Below, one piece after another: positions 47,427-58,823 of a stretch of 64,000 bases of DNA; positions within the stretch are counted from its first letter, which is position 1; each line of letters starts with the position of its first letter. Made by a program: the position numbers and the translations under genes. This stretch comes from Melieria omissa (taxonomy: Eukaryota; Arthropoda; Insecta; Diptera; Ulidiidae): assembly GCA_963971225.1 (NCBI GenBank), contig OZ020267.1, positions 54,825,590 through 54,889,589 on the forward strand, written 5' to 3'. A model generated the notes under the pieces. The model saw only the letters and a list, made by a program, of their open reading frames with translations. It was not told the origin of the DNA and did not search any database.

Positions 47427-50400
47427 AGCCGCCACCCACGACCTTATGCAGTTCCTTGAGGAGACTGGAGTTGACTTGGCTCTAATTCAGGAACCCTGGA
47501 TCGTAGGAAACAGGGTTTGTGGGTTAGATTCAGGTCAATTTAGATTGCTTCATTCACGCGGTGAAGGTAAGATACGAGCCTGTATTGTATACAGAAGGTG
47601 CATTAATTTGTTTCTTTTGTCTCATTACAGTACTGGTGACCTGTGTGTGGCTGCATGCGAACGACGCGATGGGCGAGACCTGATCCTGTCGTCCGCATAC
47701 ATGCCATTCGAAGGGGAGGAACCACCGCCGAAGGAAGTCCGGGACCTTGCTGCGCACGCCCGATCACGGAGGCTCGACCTTATCATCGGGTGTGATGCCA
47801 ATGCACACCACATGCTGTGGGGAAGTTCCGACACCAACAGTAGGGGTGAGTCAATTTTTGAGTTTCTTCTAGGCTCTAACCTTGTGCTGTGCAATAGAGG
47901 CAATACGCCGACTTTCCACAATAGGGTTAGGGAGGAAGTCATAGATATTACCTTAGTTACCGACTCCAACACTATCTCCGTGGTCGACTGGAAAGTACTG
48001 ACGGAATGTTCGTTCTCGGACCACAACCGTATAGTCTTTTCAGTGGCCATAGAGGTTGGATGTCCACAAACTTATAGGAATCCGAGAAAGACTAACTGGC
48101 CCAAATTCAGTGCACTAGTTTCTCAGAAACTGGCATCGCGCAAAGCGATCGCTACATTCGAGAGAAACAACATTGACAGGTCAGTTGGTCTTCTAACGAA
48201 AGTGCTTAACAAGTCTTTTAATGAATCTTGTCCTAAAAGTCGAGCTCCACGGAAAACCAACGCGGTGTGGTGGACCCCAGAGCTAAGACAACTTAGAACA
48301 GATACCAGACGTCTCTTCAATAAGGCTAAACTTAGCCGAACTGAAGAAGACTGGGGAGCCTACAAGGCTAGCTTTAATAAGTTTAAGAAGACTATTAGGG
48401 CGGCCAAGCGGGATAATTGGAGGAAGTACTGTGAATCCCTCGACAATGTCAACGAGGCCGCCAGACTTCGCAAGGTGCTAGCCGGGGCATCACATACCCC
48501 TAGCAGCATTAGGAAGTCTGACGGCTCGTGGACAGAATCGAGGGAGGAGCTTCTAGAGACTCTCATGAACACCCACTTTCCCGGTTGCACGAGTGTTGTT
48601 GAGACGACCACGCCTCATAGACAGCACTCGTCACGACCGGATGCTTTTGTTCGGGGGATTATCGATGAGGTCAAAGTGGCATGGGCGATAGACACCTTCA
48701 ACCCGTACAAATCTCCGGGTCCCGATGGTGTCATTCCGGCTATGCTGCAATGGTCTAAGGAGGCAGTGGTCAAAGTCTTGGTGCGAATCTTTCGGGAATC
48801 TCTCCAACAGGGCTATGTACCGCGCGCCTGGAAAGAGGTTAAGGTGGTGTTCATCCCCAAGGCGGGGAAGTCAAACCACATCACTGCAAAAGACTACAGA
48901 CCGATCAGCCTGTCATCGTTCTTTCTTAAGACCTTGGAGAGGCTGGTGGATGTCTATGTCAGGGGAGTGGCACAGTCCAGGGGACTCTGCAGGACGCAAC
49001 ATGCGTATTGCAGGGGAAAATCTGTAGACAGCGCCTTACATGAGGTCGTTCAGACGATCGAAAAATCGCTGAGCGTCAAGGAGTATACGTTAGCCGCTTT
49101 CCTCGATATTGAGGGGGCCTTTAATAACGTCACTCTAGAGGCAATAATCAGTGCACTTAGAAAATTCGAAGTGGACGAGAAAGTGGTAAGGTGGACCAGC
49201 GATATGCTTAGTAGCAGAAGGGTTCACTCCAGCCTAGGCTCGTGCTCGGTGAGGAGGTTAACCACAAGGGGCACACCTCAGGGGGGCGTCCTTTCGCCTC
49301 TGCTGTGGCTGCTTGTGATAAACAACATCCTCGAGATCTTCGAATCCAGGAGGCTGCGAGTAGTAGCATATGCGGACGACGTCACTATCCTGATCCCTGG
49401 AAAATTTCTTTCCACCATCAGTGATCTCATGGAGTCTGCTTTAGGAGAACTCTCTAGGTGGGCAGAGCATAACGGTCTAGGAGTTAACCCCTCAAAGACG
49501 GTTATGGTACTGTTCACCCGGAGATACAAGATACCGGAGTTTAGGCTGCCGAAACTCAGCGGCATCACTATCACCCTCTCACCCGAGGTGAAATACCTTG
49601 GCACCACACTCGACTCCAAGCTTTCTTGGAGACGCAACGTGGAAGAGCGGGTGAAGAAGAGCCTGAATGCCTTCTACGTCTGTCAGAAGGCCTTCGGGAA
49701 AAAGTGGGGATTGCGGCCGGGCATTGTCCACTGGATGTATACAGCGATCATTCGGCCGATCTTATGTTACGGAGCCATTGTCTGGTGGCCGGCCACGGAC
49801 ACCAGGTCCTTGGCGACGCAACTGATGAAGGTGCAGAGACTGGCGGCTATGGGAATAGCAGGAACCGTCAAAAGCACCCCCCAGGCAGGCCTAGAGATGA
49901 TTCTACATCTCCACCCAATAGAGCAGTTCATTAAGTGCTGTGCTGCTAAAGGCGCTCTCAGGCTGAGAGAGGCCAACTTGTGGAAAGAGCACGCTTATGG
50001 ACACTCTGGGATCCTAAGGTCATTTACGAGGCCAGGTACGGAACATCAATTAGATTCCTGCACGGACTATCTGATTCCATACCTGGATTTTGATTCGCGC
50101 GCACTTACCTCCTTTCCCTCAAGGGAAGAATGGGGACTTACAAGTGTGATAAGAGACGCCTCCATCACCATATTCACAGATGGTTCTAAGATGGAGGAAG
50201 GTACAGGAGCTGGTCTCCACTCAGATGCACTAGGGGCTCAACGGTCTTTCAGACTCCCGGACCTCTGTAGCATCTTTCAGGCGGAGATTTATGCAATCTG
50301 GAAAGCTGCTGAATTAATCCGCGACAGCGGATTATCACCCACGGATATCACAATCTGTGTGGATAGTCAGGCAGCCCTTAAAGCGCTGGAATCAGCGACT

Positions 50401-51009
50401 GTGAAATCAAAGGTAGTGCAGAGTTGTCGCAGTGCACTTCGCGGCATCGGACATCACCGAGTCACTCTCTGCTGGGTTCCGGGCCACTCTGGAGTGGCAG
50501 GAAACGAGGCAGCGGATGAGATGGCAAGAAAGGGGGTCGCCCTGCCTCTCACCGAAGTGGATAACTCTGTGCTCCTTCCGATATCTGCCCTGTATTTGCG
50601 TATTGACAGGTTGAGCAAAACTTACATCGAGTCCTCATGGCGGAGCAGAACTGATTGCAGTACCTGCCGGGCAATATGGCCTTCCCTTTCCGTGAGGAAA
50701 ACGCGATATGTACTGTCCCTGAGTCGAACCTCTATTAGGCAGCTTGTTGGAGTCATCACTGGACACTGCGCCATTGGATCTATGCTGGTCAAATGGTGCC
50801 TCTCGTCCAGTGATGTCTGCAGAAGCTGTGGAGATGAGGAAGAAGTGGAAACGATCCAACACTACCTGTGCCACTGCCCGGCTCTGCAGGAACGCCGACT
50901 CCGTACCTTGGGGTCAAGGTTCCTGGTAGACTTGGCCTGCGCAGCAGTAGTTGAAATATCGGATCTACTCTCCTTCATCAAGAGGTCGAACTGGTTTGCC
51001 CCGAACTGA
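47296..51009 (+). CDS. LINE ORF2: endonuclease, reverse transcriptase, RNase H, zinc knuckle
   Basis: Makes the nick and copies the element RNA at the target. Residues are counted from 47296, where the open frame begins. Endonuclease/exonuclease/phosphatase domain, about 33-260: LKVVQINLHHSK, LIQEPW, GCDANAHHMLWGS, SDHNRIVF. RT, about 480-780: YRPISLSSF, FLDIEGAF (motif A), GTPQGGVLSP (motif B), AYADDVTIL (catalytic YADD at about 692, nt 49369-49380). RNase H, about 955-1090: FTDGS, FQAEIYAI, VDSQAA and VPGHSGVAGNEAADE. C-terminal knuckle CRSCGDE...HYLCHC at about 1175. No stop or shift is visible. There is no ATG before the endonuclease domain, so expression probably needs frameshifting or re-initiation near the ORF1 stop. 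Confidence 0.93.
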   Translation: MPICGTPWELLSSVWVPSKLASLTRSAPHKGRLKVVQINLHHSKAATHDLMQFLEETGVDLALIQEPWIVGNRVCGLDSGQFRLLHSRGEGKIRACIVYRRCINLFLLSHYSTGDLCVAACERRDGRDLILSSAYMPFEGEEPPPKEVRDLAAHARSRRLDLIIGCDANAHHMLWGSSDTNSRGESIFEFLLGSNLVLCNRGNTPTFHNRVREEVIDITLVTDSNTISVVDWKVLTECSFSDHNRIVFSVAIEVGCPQTYRNPRKTNWPKFSALVSQKLASRKAIATFERNNIDRSVGLLTKVLNKSFNESCPKSRAPRKTNAVWWTPELRQLRTDTRRLFNKAKLSRTEEDWGAYKASFNKFKKTIRAAKRDNWRKYCESLDNVNEAARLRKVLAGASHTPSSIRKSDGSWTESREELLETLMNTHFPGCTSVVETTTPHRQHSSRPDAFVRGIIDEVKVAWAIDTFNPYKSPGPDGVIPAMLQWSKEAVVKVLVRIFRESLQQGYVPRAWKEVKVVFIPKAGKSNHITAKDYRPISLSSFFLKTLERLVDVYVRGVAQSRGLCRTQHAYCRGKSVDSALHEVVQTIEKSLSVKEYTLAAFLDIEGAFNNVTLEAIISALRKFEVDEKVVRWTSDMLSSRRVHSSLGSCSVRRLTTRGTPQGGVLSPLLWLLVINNILEIFESRRLRVVAYADDVTILIPGKFLSTISDLMESALGELSRWAEHNGLGVNPSKTVMVLFTRRYKIPEFRLPKLSGITITLSPEVKYLGTTLDSKLSWRRNVEERVKKSLNAFYVCQKAFGKKWGLRPGIVHWMYTAIIRPILCYGAIVWWPATDTRSLATQLMKVQRLAAMGIAGTVKSTPQAGLEMILHLHPIEQFIKCCAAKGALRLREANLWKEHAYGHSGILRSFTRPGTEHQLDSCTDYLIPYLDFDSRALTSFPSREEWGLTSVIRDASITIFTDGSKMEEGTGAGLHSDALGAQRSFRLPDLCSIFQAEIYAIWKAAELIRDSGLSPTDITICVDSQAALKALESATVKSKVVQSCRSALRGIGHHRVTLCWVPGHSGVAGNEAADEMARKGVALPLTEVDNSVLLPISALYLRIDRLSKTYIESSWRSRTDCSTCRAIWPSLSVRKTRYVLSLSRTSIRQLVGVITGHCAIGSMLVKWCLSSSDVCRSCGDEEEVETIQHYLCHCPALQERRLRTLGSRFLVDLACAAVVEISDLLSFIKRSNWFAPN

Positions 51010-51140
51010 GAGCCACTGGTTAGCTCCGGAATCTTCCATGAAGGGATTCACAATGGGCCATTTTGGCCTCCGAGTGGAAGTGCTGCCCTTGGGACGCACA
51101 CACCCTTCCCTACCTAACCTACCTAACCTAATAACTCTGT

Positions 51141-51959
51141 ACGACTGTTGATTCAATTTGATTTCGCTAAAATATTTATAAGAATATAATAGTAATTGCC
51201 GTACTGCAGTAAGCAGACACTCAACTAGTTATTAATGCGGTTTGGGGTTTTTTAAAGAAAGCCCACAAATGCCAACGGCCGCTGCCGCTTGCCTACTGCC
51301 GCAGCTTGGGACGCCAGCGCTGACCCGGTGGCCAGCGCCTGTGCTCGCTCGTGCAGCTGTGATTTATTGTGTGCGCATATTTCATGGCAACAGTTGCCAT
51401 TTGTGGTCATTGTTCCGATGTGTTTGCGCCGTCTTACCTGAAAGGAAACAAGCAGAAAAAAGGAAAATGAGAACATAAGCAGATGCGGTAAACAACGCAC
51501 AAATTAAAACATTTCAAATGTGGTTTTCTTATTTTTATTGCCTTTACGTTTTATTGCCGGTGCGTTTTGGCGCTTTGTGTGTGGATGAATGGCAGCAACA
51601 TGGAAACGCGTTGCAATGAAAAATGTTGGCAGTAAAAAGGTATATGAGTGCCAATTTTTATTAAAATCTTTAGAGACATTTTTGTGAGACATTTGTCCGT
51701 TTTGTCTTCATTGTTTAGGGGAAAATATGGAACAAGAGGCAAAAGGACAGTTTGATGCCCTAAAAGCTCAACATGAACACAAGTGGCACAAGATGGCAAC
51801 CTAAGCTGCTAGAGAGCGGAATTAAGCCAACATTTCCTTATGGGTCGTTGGTGAGTACTTAAATATCGCAATAAAGCACTGAAACTATTTGCAAATGATT
51901 TCTAAGGGAACTATAGAGATGTGGAGAAGTGAGTAACAATACTTTTCTTTATTCTATAA
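51141..51959. other. Non-coding stretch with a GC-rich part
   Basis: 51270-51370 is GC-rich (GCCGCTGCCGCTTGCC and similar) but shows no coding signature. Otherwise nothing recognised. Confidence 0.45.
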
Positions 51960-52171
51960 CTAGCAGAGCTCCGCGGCTTCCCGTATTCAAAATTGAGGTT
52001 GTATGAGAGGTGCCACGCCCACCTGTTGGGTCGTATGCGCACAATGTGGTTTACCGAGGCTTAGTCATGGCGAACATTCAATCAAGTTTTTGAGTTTTAG
52101 TGTCATGTGACCAACAAACAAAAAATCAAACAGATATTCATTTTATACTATATATATATTTTATATATAGA
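51960..52171 (-). mobile_element. 212-bp short Helitron
   Basis: Minus strand starts TCTATATATAAAATATATA (from 52171) and ends GAAGCCGCGGAGCTCTGCTAG in two pieces, GAAGCCGCGGAGC and TCTGCTAG (at 51960). A precedes and T follows. It shares GTTGTATG..AGGTGCCACGCCC with the large Helitron at 23.7 kb, so it is a deleted relative. Confidence 0.8.
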
Positions 52172-52385
52172 TAAACCTGAGCAAATCTTAACTTTTAAAG
52201 CTTTTCCAAATATAAAAAGTTTTTAATTGTTGTAAGGTTTGCCACATTTTATAATTCTCCCGGAAATTTAGGAGAATTCCAGACGATTCTGCAGGGTCTG
52301 GGCTCCTAAAAATTGCTCTGAATTTCAGAAAATATTTTAGTTTTAATACTTATTTATGTTTTTAATTAAAATCAGTACAATAAAT

Positions 52386-52780
52386 ATGTAGGTAAGGTTA
52401 GGTTACGATGGCTGTCTCTGTATAAGACACACTTAGGCCCATATGTGGCCAGTTGTGATAACACAAATTCCATCTATTTGAAAGGCGTATACAACACTGC
52501 TTTTTTTTAATGTTACAATACACATTTCAAACGAATGGGCAAAAATGGGCAGGGAGACTACAGTTTAACGCCGACTCCGAACGTTCGGTTGGCAATGGTT
52601 GGCAATTGGCAGGATTTCTTTTACACTTGAAGGTTTTTCCATCGCCTGCCACTAATAATTCTCATCTACTTTTTGTAGATAGCGATAGAAGTGGATTAGT
52701 GCCTAGACCCAACTAGGAATCGAAGCTAGAGCCTCTGATAAGCAAAGCCAGCATGCTACTCGCTGCACTATTGAAGCCGA
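52386..52780 (-). mobile_element. tRNA-derived SINE with LOA-like 3' end
   Basis: On the minus strand the head (52780 downward) has pol III boxes: an A box TAGTGCAGCGAG (52770-52759) and a B box AGCTTCGATTCC (52727-52716), about 31 bases apart. Between them, TAGCATGCTGGC resembles a tRNA anticodon arm. The tail reads CACAACTGGCCA, GGGCCTAAGTGTGT and ends in TAACCTAACCTTACCT. The full-length LINE ends CACAATGGGCCA, TTGGCCTCCGAGTG and CCTACCTAACC. The likeness suggests the LINE machinery mobilises this SINE. Its boundaries are approximate and no clear target duplication was found. Confidence 0.72.
52716..52770 (-). promoter_or_regulatory. Internal pol III promoter (A and B boxes) of the SINE
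   Basis: The A box at 52770-52759 differs at two positions from TRGCNNAGYNGG. The B box at 52727-52716 differs at one from GGTTCGANTCC. The order and spacing are those of a tRNA gene. Confidence 0.65.
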
Positions 52781-54092
52781 GTAAGAATCTTATATACTTA
52801 AAGTAAATTCAGATATTCTTCATACAAGTGTTTAGTAAGTGTACTGTCTTGTTCGGAAATGTTTAAAAAAAGTCCATAAACTTTTAATTTTTAGTCTTTT
52901 CATACTAAAGTTCCTGGTCTATGCATTCCAAAAGGTTGTTTTCCTAGTTGTCATAATAAATCACATTTCTTCAGCTTCCGCAACCACAACTACAAACTGA
53001 ATTTAGTTTCCTTTTTGTTTGTTTGCTTTTGTAATGGTTTTTGTTTTTAATGATATATGTGCAAGTATCAATTATTCTCTTTTATTGTTAAATTTTCGAT
53101 TGTAGGAGGAACCGTAATGTTTTGTCTAAAAATATAAAACGTTAAAGGTTGTTTATTTTTAGTGCTGGGCAACAATGTCAAACGATCCCCTCTTCTCTTC
53201 CATTTTTTAAAACCTAACTGAAACGCGTCACCAAACAAAAGGGAACCCAGTATGCAAATGCTTTTTAGTACTACTACTACTACCTACTGGAAAAATATAC
53301 CAAACAAAGAATAAGAAGGAATTTAAATTTAAATTTAAGTTTAAGAAGACAGAAGCTCCTCCGTTTCTAGGTCATGTTTTGCTATCGAAAGAATTTGATG
53401 AACAAGAGTGATAAATGTTTGTCTCTTACCCGGGAACGCCCGACCCTTTGCTAGTAGATCTATTATATACGAGTATATACATAAGTGTGTGTGCGATTCG
53501 GTTTTTAAATTGTTTGCTAAAATATCACACAAAATTGCTTTTCTATTTTTACAATGGTAAACAATGCAAGCACAGTGAATAAACAAAAATATATACAAAT
53601 ACAAAAATGTGCATGTATATAGTATTATTTGTAAGTATGCAAAAATATTGTATTGTATGAATGTATGTATGTATGTATGTATTTTCAGCATGTACATATT
53701 TATGCCATGTTGTGGCTGCTGTGTACATTTATGCTGTTTACATAAGACACAATAAAATGTTGCCAAGTCTGCTGCCGCCGAATCCTGCCGCAGCCACGTT
53801 ATTTTGCTACCAACGAAGCTGTGGCCTCGACACTTCCCACAAATGCTCGCAAATACTTCACGCCGGAGACATTCAAGCGATAAAGTGATGAATGTAAGCA
53901 GCGTGGCGGCCCATCGAGCGGGCAATGATTCGATTCGAGTGCCGTCAGGATTTTGCTGTTGTGCTTGTTTTGTTGGGTTCAGTTCGCGGAAGTGCTTACA
54001 GATATTTTTCACAATGTATTGAGTTAATTTTTGGCGTATTGCCAAGCCATGCTCGGGGCTTTGACTTTGGTGAAAAGCCGATTTAAGTTTAA
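52781..54092. other. Non-coding stretch with TATG repeats
   Basis: (TATG)n at 53660-53681 and TAC repeats near 53270. A long minus-strand open frame (53341-54099) crosses the TATG repeat, has no proper start and no domain, and is discussed under rejected items. 53760-53960 is GC-richer. Confidence 0.5.
53660..53681. repeat. (TATG)n microsatellite
   Basis: Five uninterrupted tetranucleotide units. Confidence 0.95.
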
Positions 54093-54331
54093 CCTTCACT
54101 TAACTTCCATCCACCCGGTTGGGTAGCGGCCGACAAAAGACCTAAATGTAACGATTTATTTTGCTACTATTGAAAAACTTGGAAGATTTCTTTACAGACG
54201 GTTTATTAAAAACATGCTAAGGTATGCAACAAAATTGTTTACGGTAATATTTATTCACAATGGCGGCTCACCTGGATGGGTATTGGTAAGGGACGCATGT
54301 ATTTCTACAAAAATCTTTGATAGGGCGAAGG
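54093..54331. mobile_element. 239-bp piggyBac-like MITE, diverged
   Basis: TTAA flanks both ends (54089-54092 and 54332-54335). The ends are CCTTCAC and, complemented, CCTTCGC. Further in, CCATCCACCCGG on the left faces CCCATCCAGGTG as complement of the right. The terminal match is short, so the call is less sure than for the other TTAA elements. Length matches the one at 35.1 kb. Confidence 0.6.
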
Positions 54332-54335
54332 TTAA

Positions 54336-55112
54336 AGCAAACCATGAGTTGCAAGCAATCAGATGAAATTACATGTCACAACATTTTTGGTATTTGTTCA
54401 TGTAAAGTGTGTAGTCATGTTTTGATAAAAGTTAATAGAAATATGTGACCTCTCATGCTGCTGTTGCTTAACATTGAGCGAAGAATTTAACTTTGTATTA
54501 TGTGATGGGAATTTTTGAGTGAAAATTGTTGCTTTTTTTTTATATTTCCTGTGACATTTGGCACTAGAAACTAGAAACCATTGCGGTCATTTTGATGGTT
54601 TTTCATTTTTAAATATCTGTATTTTCTTCAGTATTTCTATCAACTTTTGCTTTGATTAATGTTATTTCTTTATTGGGTTCTACAATTAGAGTTTTGCAAG
54701 TACAATTAAACAAATCAGATGTGTATTTGTCGAGATATCAGCGGATCTACTGTAACTAAAAAAGTTACTCATTCCAAATAATAGTTTTACTGCTTTAATG
54801 AAAAAATTAAATAAAATGCAATTTAAATTTCTGTTGAGCTTTATGATTTTTTCAAATTGAGTCAACAGCGCAGTTGAACTATTTTTTTGGAACACCGCAG
54901 CAGAGTTAAAGCTGGAGCCACACTTCCTTCTCCAGATAAAAATGATTAGCAACGTTTTTAAATAAGTTTCCATAGACTGTTAAGTATTTAAATTTGGTTT
55001 GATTTGGTTGCGAATTTGATTGTTTTCCACTTTGAAACAATTACACATAGCAACATTTTTCGACTTTTGGTCGGCTTTTCTGGGTTTGACATCAGTTCTA
55101 GGGTAATTAGAG
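54336..55112. other. Non-coding AT-rich stretch
   Basis: Nothing recognised. Confidence 0.5.
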
Positions 55113-55849
55113 AGCGCAAATTTCGAATCCGCAAACCGTTTTTTAAACTTAGTTTCCGTTTTCGAAAAAAATGGGCGTGTCACTTTTTCGGGTTTTCCCT
55201 GACTTTTTCACGTTTGGCATTGTAATTTCTAAACCAATACACCGGTTGACATGGTTTTCTCTTTGTGGCATTCAAAACACCTCACGGCTTCTTTTCCAAT
55301 GTAATTTATTTTTATAAGTTTTACAATTTCGCGGTAATTGGTCCTCAATGTAGGAAAATATGGAATTTAGAGGCGTTTTCTTTGATGTTGAAAAGCATGC
55401 ACCTTTTTCGTAAAGCAACTAATGAGTTAGATGTCAAATGAAAGCGGAAACATCAAGTAATACAACACAGCCAAATTATTTGGTCTGATTCCCATTGTCT
55501 TCGAAGTAATAGCAAAAATGTACCATAGTCATTTTCATCAATTTTCATACTTTTTCCTTAAAAAGTTAGGTGCCTCAAAATATGTTTTTTTATATGTTCC
55601 ATTTATAGTCTGGAATACAAGCAAAAAACAAAAAGATTTTGAATTGCTTGAAACAAAAAAAAATTAAACACTTTGCATATTTTGAGGCGCCTAATTTAAA
55701 AAAAAATCATGTCAACCGGTTTATTGGTTTAGAAATTACAATGCCAAACGTGAAAAAGTCAGGGAAAACCCGAAAAAGTGACACGCCCATTTTTTGCGAA
55801 AACGGAAACTAAGTTTTAAAAACGGTTTGCGGATTCGTAATCAGCGCTC
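55113..55849. mobile_element. Fold-back element with ~141-bp inverted arms
   Basis: Arms at 55113-55253 and 55708-55849 are inverted and highly similar (GAATCCGCAAACCGTTTTT, ATGGGCGTGTCACTTTTTCG, GGCATTGTAATTTCTAAACC). Short GGCTTTTCTGGG words flank both arms, and an inner inverted pair AGGTGCCTCAAAATATG/CATATTTTGAGGCGCCT lies at about 55568-55695. Part of the centre matches 17.75-17.83 kb. The target duplication and superfamily are not clear. Confidence 0.82.
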
Positions 55850-58659
55850 CCAGAAAAGCCATTTTGCTGTTGATTAGTGTTATTTGTGTTGTTTGTTGGT
55901 CCAATTTAAAAGAATTTAAAAGCAGGATAAACAAGAATAGACTTTGCAATTAAATATTATACATTTTTGTGAAATTGTTTAACACTTCTGTCTGTACGAC
56001 TTGATGGGCCTGTGACACCAAGATGTCTTTTCCTTTCAAAAGGGAAATTTACTGTGCAGACTAGCCAACAAAAGTAAATGATAAAAATGTTGAAACGTAG
56101 CTTTCCTTTTTATGGTTTTCTTATTTCATTTATACAGTTTTTATTTCAGATTTCAAAAGTTCAGATGATTTTAGGTCACAAAATATTTTATTGGAATCTT
56201 TTACTTTTGATTTTGTTCCAAAAAGTGTAACTGAAGAAAATCTTAAAATCTGCGGTTAATACCAATTTCTAAGTAACATTTTAGGTGAAATGGATTTAAG
56301 AATCCAGTGCTGCATTGCTAGTACAGATACATGTCTCACACAATGGCTCGTGACAGCCTCTAGCAAGCAAGAAAGAAGCCATCTTATGGCATATTGTCAT
56401 CCCATGGCATTTGAACAGCGGCAAAAATACTTTTACTTTTTACTTTTCATTTTAACTCCGACAAGTTGCTTTGCATACAAATTAACGTATTGTGTCATAA
56501 ATTGAATGCCATTTGTGTACACCACCGCAAAGTTTAAGTGATTTCCGCAAAGTCTGGTAAAACGTTGTCTTACTCAATGTAAATTAACATAATTTTTTTG
56601 CAATTAGGAAAATTGAAATTTCAAAGTCATTTGCCTGTAATGAATTTTTAATTTGCAAACACAGACAACGCCACCAACACAAACAAGACATGCATACCAA
56701 CTACGTAAGCGAGGTGACAAATGCCCGCACACACACACACACACACGCACACCTGCGCCTACACTTGACATTCAGTGCTATCAGCTGAAATTGCAAAATT
56801 CAAATGAAACCCACGGAAAACACCGCTTTGGTAAAATACAAATTTTCCACTCACACATTTAAGCGGCTGACTACTCGGCTAAAAAACCGCCTATTCGGCT
56901 TTAATGCGACCACAAACGAAGTTAATTAAGAGTGTTGACATTTTCGAAAACCGCGCAACCCGACCGGCAACTGTGGTCTACTCAAAGCGGCCGACCGAAC
57001 GCACTCACGCATAAAAATTCATAGTTTGAGGCAATTGTGCGCATATTAATAAAAATATCAAAAAAAAAGAACAAATACTGTGAAAGGATGCTCCATGAAT
57101 ATAGAGAACGAACGAATGAATGACCGGCCGACAGATTATGTCATCGAAAATTTGAATTTGCGTAGAAATGGTTGTGGATTATGACAAACGCTTCAATGGT
57201 TTCGGACGGTCCAGATCAAATAATTGTTTTTGTAGAAAATGAGAACCTAAGTGAATGGTTTCTAAGATTAGAACAATCGGAAAATTCGTATTTGCTAAAA
57301 ATAAAACCAAGGGTTGTCAACAGAGGAAAACATGAAACGGCCCCGAAGGAGAAAAGATTATTGCGTGTCCATGGGAACAAACAATTTTGCAATTATATGA
57401 TTTTGATTATTAAAGATATTCTGATTATTGTTGTTGTTTACTACTAACAGCCACTGAAAGAAGTTTGTATGTTGCTTCCTTTCACCATTATAGTCTTGAC
57501 TGCCATGCCAAAGTTGTTATTGTCTACGAGATGAAAAGATGGTCAGAGCTGTTCGAAAACTCTGCTGTACCTGTTTTACAGTTAGCAAACACGCGTTTCA
57601 AAGTCAATAAACTTTTTGTTGACTAATAATGTGTAAGATTATTGCGCATTCTTGGAATTTTGGGTTTTAAATCTTGAGTCATTTAAATCTTGACTAAGTG
57701 TCTTCCATCGGCACGCATTGAAATTTTAAGCAAACATTGAGAGACGTGTTGTTCAAATTGACTTTGAATGTAGCCACTGAATGAACAGTAATACAGAACG
57801 AGCAACTCATACAAATTCCAAAATGTTAAGGAGTCGCATTATAACGACCACCGTTACTTTAACATTACGGCCTCTGCTACGAACAGCAGTGCGCAGCTTT
57901 CGTTGCTGTTATTACACAGAACAACAAACAGTACAGAGATTAGCAGAGAGTAATCAGCCCAGTCACGTTACGTGACGAATGCTTGAATACTGTTTTTTCT
58001 GTCATAGAGACTACTTCTGCTGCTGTTGTTGTTGCTAGTGTTGTTGTGGTTTTTTGGAAAGACACACCTTGCAACTACTAGTTACTAACATTTCCTTTAT
58101 GTGACTTTGAAGACTGCAAGAGCACAATTTCAAGACCAATAAACTGGGTCTCAGAACGCATCTTAACTCAGAAATCTTGAAAATTGACATTCCTATGTTT
58201 TTGTGATTATTGGACTTAAAGGCTATCTTAAATAGCTTTTTGAAATGACGCCCCCCCGCCCCCCCCGTTAAGCCGCTACTGGTTTGGTGCTTGGTGCATT
58301 TTGTATGGTGGGTTTTTTGTACTAAAAGACGCTCAGTCTAATACTCGCTTAAAAAAATTTACATATTGTTTACATTAGAAACATTTTAATTTTTCTCATA
58401 ACTTCAGTGTTATACAGCACCATATTTCATTTAACAACTATACAACACTGAAATGTTGGATCATTGTTTGGATATTACATGAAAACTGAAGTGATCACTC
58501 TTCGCTGCATTGCTTCTTGGGTCATGCAATATATCAAGAACTTTGAGTAGCAAAAAGAAACGTAACGGTTTCAGTTGACCTTGAAACAGGACAATCAGCC
58601 ATGCTTATTGTATTTCGTTTATGCTTACATCTATTTAATCAGCGAACTTGAAGTACTAT
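55850..58659. other. Non-coding stretch with a CA microsatellite
   Basis: A CA tract lies at about 56728-56746. Bases 58251-58267 hold a C-run with a single G. Frames up to 91 codons (57172-57447) lack domains. Confidence 0.5.
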
Positions 58660-58671
58660 AATCTAATCTAA

Positions 58672-58823
58672 CAGTGTTGCATACACATTTCACAACGGGT
58701 GAAATATGAGATATCACTCCCTTCTCCTTCTCCTCTCCTAACCCCCATGGGTAAAATACAATAGGCCAAAATAGATTGAGTGCTATGGAAGGCTTGAAGC
58801 CTTTCGGCCAAGCTCAAGAAAAA
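58672..58823 (+). mobile_element. 152-bp 5'-truncated retroposon with 12-bp duplication
   Basis: AATCTAATCTAA occurs at 58660-58671 and 58824-58835, and a short A run precedes the right copy. The insert includes a GGCTTGAAGCC palindrome near its 3' end and no coding region. The poly-A and target duplication indicate L1/Jockey-type retroposition, with nearly all of the element lost at the 5' side. Confidence 0.7.

Larger units (their letters stand above)
45583..51128 (+). mobile_element. Full-length LOA-like LINE with perfect 12-bp target duplications
   Basis: TAATAACTCTGT occurs at 45571-45582 and 51129-51140, marking a target-primed insertion of about 5,546 bp; the edges may shift by two bases. 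It has a 5' leader, ORF1, an overlapping ORF2 in the +1 frame, a 119-bp 3' UTR and a tail of CCTA/CCTAA repeats instead of poly-A. Base composition is GC-richer than the host. Presence of a C-terminal RNase H excludes R1, Jockey and RTE. With a DUF4780-like ORF1 it fits LOA best. Both frames are open, so it may be active. Confidence 0.93.

Noticed and set aside
52716..52770. Functional tRNA gene
   Set aside because: A and B boxes are present, but no full cloverleaf can be drawn and the sequence continues into a SINE body and tail.
53341..54099. 252-codon minus-strand open frame
   Set aside because: It begins at GTG, has no ATG for the first half, crosses the TATG microsatellite (giving a Tyr/Ile/His-rich stretch) and has no domain. 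Probably chance.
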